A stretch of 64,000 nt of DNA from Chamaecrista fasciculata (lineage: Eukaryota; Streptophyta; Magnoliopsida; Fabales; Fabaceae): NCBI GenBank assembly GCA_003254925.1, contig QANZ01007457.1, positions 47,436-111,435 of the forward strand, given 5' to 3'. Below, one piece after another: positions 56,263-64,000 of this stretch (position 1 is the first letter of the stretch; the number at the start of each line of letters is the position of its first letter). Below the pieces are notes generated by a model. The model did no database searches and was not told the DNA's origin. It saw only the letters and a program-made list of their open reading frames with translations. Made by a program: the position numbers and the translations under genes.

Positions 56263-57840
56263 TGTTGGAGATTATGGAGCAAACGCAGCAGAAAAGGTAA
56301 AATAAAAAATTATAATCTCCTCCATAGGATCCACTAATTGTGTTTATACCAGTGAGATAAGATGTTTACCTAAATCAAATAGATGCTTGAATGATTGCAA
56401 TTCCAAGAAGTCCACAGACTCGTGTCCTTTCTCTGCCGGTGATCCACACGAACAGTTTGGCAGATACTCAAGTGCTAGCCTCCAATCTCTTCTCCAAGAG
56501 ATTATGGGAACCAATCTACAAATCTTGAAATTTCAAGAACACTTCTTGAAAAAACCAAGAATCAAAGTGGCGCACTAGTATGGAATTTTTCCTCAAAAAT
56601 TCCTCACCAAAACTCAAGAGATGAGCACACTACCAAGAAGGAATTTCTTGGCCACACTTACTCTAGGTTTTTCGCCTCTCTCACTCTCACACACAACTCC
56701 CCCTTTTATCCCTAAGTTTTGGGTTAGTTCGAAACTTTCTCCCTTTTCCCTCTAAGGATATGCGCCTTTTATTGTGTTTTTAAAGAGTCCCCATTCCTCA
56801 AATTAGGGAATCACAAAATTTTGATTATAAAATTACATTAATATTATAATTCAAGATTAAGAGGCAATCTCAATTTAAATTTCAAGATCATATCTTGAAA
56901 CATAAATCTAGAATGCACACTTCCCATTGGTTGGAATGCGTCAAGAGGATTTGAATTCTTAATTAAAATATTACATTAATATCTTAACCTAAAATTCAAA
57001 ATGCATTCTTGAAATTCAAAATACAAGATCAAATCTTAGGAATTTAATAAATAAGAAAACAATCCTAACTCTTAGGAAGTTATAACCAACTTATTAATTT
57101 CCTTAACAAATTGAATTAAAATATTACCCTAATATCTTAATTCAAATTCAAATCTTGAATTCAAATTAACAAAATCATATTTCATTAATTAAATTCAAGA
57201 GTAAGGCGCCACCTTATCTTGTTCTTCAATATTAGAGAATTTAATAAATCAATTATCCCCTAACTCTTAGGAGACTTAGTCAATTCATTATTCCCTAATA
57301 TTTTAAATAAGAATTCAATTGTAAATAGATTAATCAAATTAACTATTTAACAATTAATATATTTAAACTTGTCTAACAAAATTAAATATTACAAATGTAG
57401 ATTTTATTTAAGACAAGACTTCATGTCCTAAGACATTCAACAATGTCTTAAAATGTGTCACTAAAGTGACTCACGAATTAACCCTAATTCGTGTCTCATT
57501 ACAGTATCTTGATCCTGCTCATGTGTGACCCAGCAGGCCTCATGTGAAATTGGCAGCAAGCCATCTATATGACTCACAAGTCGAGAGCGGACTCTAGCAA
57601 GCCATCACGACTACCCAAAACACATGAGTTATCGTTTTAAAATCAACGACTTAACCTTAGTACCACCTTGTCATAATCCCTATTGTCACACGATATTTTG
57701 GTCATGGATAAGGCATGGGCAAATCATCCTTGTAATCCAAACCATAACTTTCTCGATTCCTTGAGTTAGTCTCATTACCCTGTGTGGCCACACATTCCTT
57801 GGACAAACTCATCGAGGGGCCCAGTCAAATATCTCTCAAC
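56263..57840 (-). repeat. Element B 5' LTR, truncated; left arm of a fold-back
   Basis: From TGTTGGAGATTATGG (56263) to AAATATCTCTCAAC (57840). The remaining about 500 bp of the LTR, towards its TGATGGAGATTGTG start, are missing; instead the same LTR type continues on the + strand from about 57855, so the two halves form an inverted repeat with only a short spacer. Confidence 0.85.
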
Positions 57841-57854
57841 TTTCTCGTTTTAAC

Positions 57855-59494
57855 TCAAGATATTTTACTGGGCCCCTCGATGAGTTTGTCCAAGGAATGT
57901 GTGGCCACAGAGGGTAATGGGACTAACTCAAGAAATCGAGAAAGTTATTGTTTGGATTACAAGGATGATTTTCCCATGCCTTATCCATGACCAAAATATC
58001 GTGTGACAATAGGGATTATGACATGGTGGTACTAAGGTTAAGTCGTTAATGTTAAAACGATAGCTCTCGTGTTTTGGGTAGTCGTGATGGCTTGCTAGAG
58101 TCCGCTCTCGACTTGTGAGTTATGGAGATGGCTTGCTGCCAATTTCACGTAAGGCCTGCTGGGTCACACATGAGCATGATCAAGATACTGTTATGGGACA
58201 CAAATTAGGGTTTAATACGTGAGTCACTTTAATGACACAATTTAAGACATAGTTGAATATCTTAGGACATGAAGTCTTGTCTTAAATAAAATCTACATTT
58301 GTCATATTTAAATATGTTAGACAAGTTTAAATATATTAATTGTTAAATAGTTAATTTGATTAATCTATTTACAATTGAATTCTTGTTTAAAATATTGGGG
58401 AATGATGAATTGACTAAGTCTCCTAAGAGTAGGGGATTATTGTTTTATTAAATTCTCTAATATTGAAAGATAACAAGAGGAGGGTGCCGCCTCACTCTTG
58501 GATTAGATTAATGAAATATAATTTTGTTAATTTGAATTCAAGATTTAAATTTGAATTCAAGATTTAAGTTTGAATTCAAGATTTGAATTTGAACTAAGAT
58601 ATTAGGGTAATATTTTAATTCAATTTGTTAAGGAAATTAATAAGTTGGTTATAACTTCCTAAGAGTTAGAATTGTTATCTTATTTATTAAATTCCTATAA
58701 AATAACAAGGAGGGTGGCGCATACTTGAAGAATCAAATGCAAGATTTGATCTTGCATTTTGAATTTCAAGAATGCATTTTGAATTTTGAGTTAAGATATT
58801 AATGTAATATTTTAATTATGAATTCAAATCCTCTTGACTCATTCCAACCAATGGGAAGTGTGCATTCTGGATTTCAAGATATGATCTTGAAATTTAAATT
58901 AAGATTGCCTTTTAATTTTGAATTATAATATTAATGTAATCTTATAATCAAGATTTTGTGATTCCCTAATTTAAGGAGTGGGGACTCTCTATAAATACAC
59001 ACAGAAGTCGCATAACTCATATAGAGAAGAGGAGAAGAAAGTCGCCTATTCTAAGAGAGCACAAGGTAAAGTTCGACTAACCCTAAACTTAGGGTTTTAG
59101 AGGCGATTTGTGTGGAAGGAAGAGAGAGAGGCGCTAACCCTAAAGTCAGTGGCCAAGAAATTGGTTCTTGGTGCACCACTTTGAATTCTTGGATATTTCA
59201 AGAAGTGTTCTTGAAATTCCAAGATTGTAGATCGGTTCCCATAATCTCTTGGAGAAGAGATTGGAGGCTAGCACCTGAGTATCTGCCAAACTGTTCATGT
59301 GGATCACCGGCAGAGGAAGGCCACGAGTCTGTGGACTTCTTGGAATTGCAACCTTTCAAGCAACCGTCTGATTTAGGTAAACATCTTTTCTCACTAGTAT
59401 AAACACAAGTAGTGGATCCTATGGAGGAGATTATAAGTTTTGTAAAAATTTTAATTTTACCTTTTCCGCTGCGTTTGTTCAATAATCTCCAACA
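57855..59494 (+). repeat. Opposed copia LTR half, right arm of the fold-back
   Basis: From AAGATATTTTACTGGGCCCC to the end GTTCAATAATCTCCAACA (59494). It covers the same part of the LTR as 56263-57840 in inverted orientation, with substitutions and small indels (for example a repeated TTGAATTCAAGATTTAA unit near 58534-58590). No primer site follows, so it is not the 5' LTR of a + strand element here. Confidence 0.85.
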
Positions 59495-59841
59495 CTAGTA
59501 GTGGTCAATTGACCCATCTACCTCCCTCAACCTTTGAGAGCACACTTGTTCTCAAATGCCTTGCAGCACGGGGTAGATCCACCAAGTCTTGTACTTGGTC
59601 TGTCCTAATAGACTTCGTCATCTTTTCTTTCATCGCTATAGTCCACCATTTACTAGAACTCTAACAGGGCTGGAGAGAGCCTTTTTGAACTATCTTAGGC
59701 TCTTCTTCACATGAGAGTTACTACTACTCTAGTACTCACCTTAGATTGTGTTCCGTGGGAGACATGCTTCTCGTAAGCATCACTCCCACTGGACTTGACA
59801 ACTGGAGGTGCGCCTATACGCTTCTCTTGGTTTGTTGTTGA
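59495..59841 (-). pseudogene. Copia RT fragment of another lineage
   Basis: In minus sense a frame contains WWTIAMKEKMTKSIRTDQVQ and DLVDLPRAARHL, which matches the conserved N-terminal RT motif (W..AM..EM.SI..N.VW.LVDLP) of copia elements, with damage. It differs clearly from the corresponding SEKWVEAMKAEMQSMY of the main family. No LTR of its own is seen; it is the sequence in which the neighbouring LTRs now lie. Confidence 0.6.
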
Positions 59842-61047
59842 TGTTGGGAAATCACCGGCACGCCAACACAGCGGAAGCAGGTATAAATTAAAAATTTAAA
59901 ACGCGTAACAAAATAAAACAGGCGCACAGTGATTTCTTTCCCAATGATCCGCTATATGGATCTGTGTCAGTAAAAGGATTAGAGATTTACCCAAATCAAT
60001 CGACGACTTTTGTGTCTACGATGCTGAGGAGTCCACTCCAAGTGTGCTCCCTCCGCCGGTGATCCACACGAACAATTTTGGAGATGCCTAGGTGCTAGCC
60101 TCCTTCACTTCTCCAAGTGAACCAGGGACCTTTTTCTACGGTGTTCTTCAATTCAAGAACTATTCTTGAATTCCCAAGAACAAGATGGCGCCTATGATCA
60201 AGAATCAAATTCTTGATCTCACACAACCTTGACACACAAAACCCGAAACTACTTTTGGATTATGCGCCACTTTCTCTCTCTAAGAAAACAGGGTTGTGTT
60301 TTTCTCTCTCTTCACTAAGAGCCAAAATCGAATTTTACTCTTGTGAATTAGCTAGGCAAAAGTCGAATTTTTCCCCTAGTGTGCAAGGCATTCTGAAATT
60401 CGACTTATGCTAGTGTATATATAGGGTTTGGGGAGTTTGATAATTATAATTAGGGAATCCCTAAATTATAGGATTATCAAATTATAAAATTATGAGATTA
60501 CAATAATATCACAATTTTAGGACTTGAATTCCTAATTAAAATATCACCTTAATATTTCAATTTGAATTCAAATGCAATCTTGGAGAATCAAATTGGAAGA
60601 TCAAATCTTCCAAAAGATCTCATAGTCATGCGCCAAGTCCGCCCCATTTTCGTTGGAATTTAATAAATCAAAATAACAATCCTAACTTTTAGGAAGTTAT
60701 AACTAACTTGTTATTTCCAACAATATTGAATTAAGATATTACCCTAATATCTTTGATTCAATCTTTTTGAATCTTGAATTCTATTCTTTATTGAATTAAA
60801 ATATTACCTTAATATCTTTAATTCAATTAGAGCCTAGAATTCGAATTCCCCATATATATATATTGAATTAAAATATTACCCTAATATCTTTAATTCAATC
60901 TCTTTGAAATCTAGATCAAATCTTTGAATTCAATTCATGATTTTAATTAACAAAACAGTTTCATTAATTAAAATGGGTTTATATGAGGCGCCAACCTCAA
61001 CCCTATTTATCTTAATATTAGTGAATTTAATAAATCAATAATTCCCT
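59842..61047 (-). repeat. Element C LTR, first part
   Basis: TGTTGGGAAATCACCGGCACGCC start, otherwise close to 37041-38240. Contains the TATATATAGGGTTTGG box near 60416. Ends inside the LTR at the deletion junction. Confidence 0.87.
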
Positions 61048-62364
61048 ATCAGAACTTCGTTGTCCTTATGTTTTAGAGGAATTTCCACAACACCTTGCGG
61101 ATCTTCTCTTGTTTTCGTCTGCGCCTCTTAAGTGTCTCGTGGATCTTGAACTCCTTCAAGATTCATCTTACTCCCACTGTTTCCTTTGGAAACAAGAATC
61201 CCCTTTTAAAAGGTATTCACCACTGACTAAAAACCCTTTGTAATCAGGTGGGTAGTAGACTTGATACCCCTTTAGTTTCCTTAGGGTATCCCACAAGAAT
61301 GTACTTGAGGGTTTTGAAGACAGTTTATCATCTGCCCATGGCTTATCATAAACTTGACGTCCTCAATTTTGAGACAAAACACTTATGGGACTCTTCCCAT
61401 ACCATATCTCATATGGCGTCTCCTAGACGAAACGGTTAAGTGCGAAGTCAGCAGCTTCTAGAGCATACCCTTTAAAGGATGGCAGAAGACCAATTTGACT
61501 CATAATAGATCAAACCTTATCTAATAGGGTTTGATACCTTCTCTTGAAACGCCATCCACCATGGGGTTTCAGAAAAAGCAAGTTGTGAGACCATCTCACA
61601 GCTTCTAAGATGACCAATAATTTCTTGACTCAAATGCTCGTCCTCTCGATCGAATCGAAGGACTTTGATTCTCTTGTCAAGTTAGTTCTCTACTTCTCTT
61701 TGAAATCTTTATTTCAAAAGTCTCTGACTTTATGCTTTAATAGGTAGCTGTAGTCCTAGCCTATTAAAGTAGTTAGCAAGAGTGGCCACCTCAGCTTGGA
61801 TACTTCATGGGTCCTCATACATCACCTATGTATGATTCCCATTAAGTCAGACATCCTTTTACTGAGGTCAGTATAAGGACGCCTTTGTCATCTTTCCATT
61901 TAAACAAGGTTCGCAAGCATCATATGATTCAAATCAATTGAGCTTTAGAAGTTCATCTCTACGAAACTTCTCAAGGCATTTCTCGTTTGTATGGCCTAAA
62001 CGACAATTGCCAAAAGTGTTTATAGGATTAGATTCGCTAATCTTTATCCCTTTTGTATCAATGTTATAAATATTGTTATCGTTCTAGTTTAAGACATAAT
62101 GGTTATCTTTGCAAATCATATAAGCAAAACAAACATTACTTTATAAAATAGAACATCATTCTTTAATGTTTACACATATAAAATCTTCCTTATCTATATA
62201 AGGAGGAGAAACAATGTTTGAACTTTAAAGAATGCACATAACAATAAACTTTAGCCCAAAAGGGCAAATCAAGCTCGCATGTTCCCACAGCAACGGCAGC
62301 AACCTTTGCTCCATTGTCCACCCGTAGGTCCATCTTGCTTCTGTCCAGCTTTCTACTGAAGACC
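61048..62364 (-). pseudogene. Element C protease and integrase remnant
   Basis: Aligns almost base for base with element A 40605-41915 and shares its frameshifts and odd internal features, so A and C descend from one already defective copy or one was templated by the other. Integrase pieces match the A region; no continuous frame. Confidence 0.8.
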
Positions 62365-63120
62365 CTACACATCAAATGTGAGAACCACATGTTTTATCCA
62401 ATACTCAAGTGGTTTGAGTAGAAAATGAACTTTTACAACAAAGATACCTGAAGTAGAGGGCTCTACGCACTTCTTCTTCTTTTGATCTTCCCAGTAGTAT
62501 TTGCACTTTCTCATCGCGTGTCCTGACACTTGACAGAAAGAACAGAATACTTCCTTTGAGGGCTTTGCCTCCTTGGCAGGTTCTTGATGAGGGCCGTCCT
62601 CTGGCTTGGTCTCACCATCCAGGTCGTTTCCCTTTCTCTTTCTTTCGCCCTTTGTTTTCCTTTCCCTTTTCTGAATCATGGATGCCTCAACAGACTTGAG
62701 CATTCCATGCAGCTCAGAAACTGTTTTCTCCGTTCCTCTCCTAGAAAAGCTCTTGACAAACGAGTCATAGCTTTCAGGTAGTGAGCTTAAGATCACATCC
62801 GGGGCAATCTCTGGAGGAACAGGGAATCCCAGCCTATCAAGATGATCTATGTACCCTCTCATCTTCATGACATGGTAACCAACAGATCCACCTTCAGCCA
62901 TATTGCAAGGCACAAGAGCCTTAGCGGTCTCATATCTATCCTGTCTGATCTGGTAACGGAACATTTCCTTGAGACGTGTTATCATCTCATATGACATCAA
63001 TGTATCCAAGCCCTCATGCAGCTCAGGAATCATTGTGTCCACCATCAGACAAGAGACCTCCAGCGAGTCGTCGAAGTGCTTCTCATAAGCCCTCCACTCT
63101 GCTTCTCATAAGCCCTCCAG
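62365..63120 (-). pseudogene. Element C gag, 5' truncated
   Basis: An open frame of 226 codons from 63045 covers VDTMIPELHEGL, EMFRYQIRQDRYETAKAL, the basic linker and the intact zinc knuckle CSFCQVSGHAMRKC. Sequence upstream (AYEKHFDDSLEVSCLM) is coding too, to about 63110. The true start (about 60 codons) is lost at the junction with LTR sequence at 63121. Confidence 0.82.
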
Positions 63121-63793
63121 CGACTTATGCTACTGTATATATAGGGTTTGGGGAGTTTGATAATTATAATTAGGGAATCCCTAAATTATAGGATTATCAA
63201 ATTATAAAATTATGAGATTACAATAATATCACAATTTTAGGACTTGAATTCCTAATTAAAATATTACCTTAATATTTCAATTTGAATTCAAATGCAATCT
63301 TGGAGAATCAAATTGGAAGATAAAATCTTCCAAAAGATCTCATAGTCATGCGCCAAGTCCTCCCCATTTTTGTTGGAATTTAATAAATCAAAATAACAAT
63401 CCTAACTTTTAGGAAGTTATAACTAACTTGTTATTTCCAACAATATTGAATTAAGATATTACCCTAATATCTTTGATTCAATCTTTTTGAATCTTGAATT
63501 CTATTCTTTATTGAATTAAAATATTACCTTAATATCTTTAACTCAATTAGAGCCTAGAATTCGAAATCCCCATATATATATATTGAATTAAAATATTACC
63601 CTAATATCTTTAATTCAATCTCCTTGAAATCTAGATCAAATCTTTGAATTCAAGTCATGATTTTAATTAACAAAACATTTTCATTAATTAAAATGGGTTT
63701 ATATGAGGCGCCAACCTCAACCCTATTTATCTTAATATTAGTGAATTTAATAAATCAATAATTCCCTAACTTTTAGGAACCTTATTTAATTTA
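63121..63793 (-). repeat. Element C LTR, second part
   Basis: Starts mid-LTR with CGACTTATGCTACTGTATATATAGGG, corresponding to 60402 onward, and runs to AACCTTATTTAATTTA, where another transposon interrupts it. Nearly identical to 60402-61047 over the overlap, including the TATATATATATTGAATT stretch. Confidence 0.85.
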
Positions 63794-64000
63794 GGTCAAA
63801 GTCCTATTTTGGTCCCCCAGTTATGCTTCTTGTTCCAAATAGGTCCCCCAGTTATTTTTTGTTCCATATTGGTCCCCCAGTTATGCAAAACTTGAAAAAG
63901 TTGGTCCCTCTAACGTTTTCCATCCATTTTTCCGTTAAAAAAAGAGGAAAAATAAACTTTCATCCCCAAAAGTTTTATTTTCTTATATTAAGGTCCTTTT
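63794..64000 (+). mobile_element. Left end of a TIR transposon, cut by window end
   Basis: Starts GGTCAAAGTCCTATTTTGG inside the LTR. TTGGTCCCCCAGTTATG-type units repeat three times (63817, 63858, 63881 areas), then GTTGGTCCCTCTAACGTT and CCGTTAAAAAAAGAGG. This arrangement is typical of the terminal repeats of plant Mutator-like nonautonomous elements. The right end and target duplication lie beyond the window. Confidence 0.6.

Larger units (their letters stand above)
50743..57840 (-). mobile_element. Copia element B
   Basis: Internal region 50743-56262 on the minus strand with polypurine tract, RNase H, RT, integrase, protease, gag, leader and primer site, followed by its 5' LTR (56263-57840, truncated). 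Its 3' LTR is the B half of the shared LTR ending at 50742. It is the best preserved pol of the family here, spoiled by a handful of stops and frameshifts. Confidence 0.88.
59842..63793 (-). mobile_element. Copia element C, deletion derivative
   Basis: LTR part 59842-61047 (same type as element A), joined directly to pol at 61048 (integrase tail), then integrase, protease and gag to 63120, then joined directly to mid-LTR sequence 63121-63793. RT, RNase H, polypurine tract, leader, primer site and the gag start are missing. At 61046-61048 LTR ATTCCCTA meets pol CTATCAG with 3-bp overlap. The last 25 bp of gag (TTCTCATAAGCCCTCCA) are duplicated at the right junction. Confidence 0.85.

Noticed and set aside
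57784-57990. Open frame across the fold-back centre
   Set aside because: Formed by the junction of two opposed LTR arms.

Overview
This window is plant nuclear DNA, probably from a eudicot. It is AT-rich, about 681 bases are unsequenced (32783-33463), and I can support no host gene in it. Almost everything recognisable is LTR retrotransposon: one Ty3/gypsy element of the Tat type and at least five copies or fragments of one Ty1/copia family with very long LTRs (about 2.0-2.3 kb), plus an older unrelated copia relic and several small DNA transposons. Single Ns at 20579, 31234 and 38798 and the long N run show a draft assembly; at least two of the single Ns sit at visible misjoins inside LTRs.

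Layout. 1-1250: AT-rich flank. 1251-7672: gypsy pol (RT, RNase H, second RNase H, integrase; + strand, 5' truncated) followed by an antisense gene (4717-7346) typical of Tat elements. 7673-19253: a copia element with two 2060-bp LTRs and a GATGG target duplication, itself split by a solo LTR (14750-17046, GATGA duplication). 19259-19642 and 23614-about 24300: the gypsy 3' end and 3' LTR, split by a rearranged minus-strand copia insertion (19643-23613, AATAG duplication). About 24300-27030: a decayed copia pol with its 3' LTR. 27031-35521: mostly unique AT-rich DNA with a gypsy LTR fragment, a 319-bp hAT-like MITE (31334-31652, 8-bp duplication) and a long-TIR Mutator-like element around the gap (32458-33841, 9-bp duplication). 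35522-63793: a minus-strand cluster of the same copia family: element A (37041-46481), element B (50743-57840), which share one recombinant LTR, a three-level LTR nest (46482-50548) inside that LTR, a fold-back of two opposed LTR halves (56263-59494), and a deletion derivative, element C (59842-63793). 63794-64000: the start of another TIR element.

How the pieces work together. The copia copies keep the normal order LTR, tRNA-iMet primer site, long leader, gag, protease, integrase, RT, RNase H, polypurine tract, LTR. No copy has an undamaged pol; gag of element A (41916-42839) is the only long intact frame. Several breaks are CAG to TAG changes, as expected from deamination of methylated CHG sites.

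The most interesting unexplained signal is in the copia leader between primer site and gag. Three small bulged hairpins occur at fixed spacing in elements 1, A and B. In B two of the three show a compensatory base-pair change. A fourth, 7-bp hairpin lies between hairpins 2 and 3 with its only difference in the loop. This looks like a conserved structured RNA of the retrotransposon, perhaps a packaging or dimerisation signal. Also notable are an intron-like 196-bp segment in the gypsy pol and apparent splice sites in the antisense gene.
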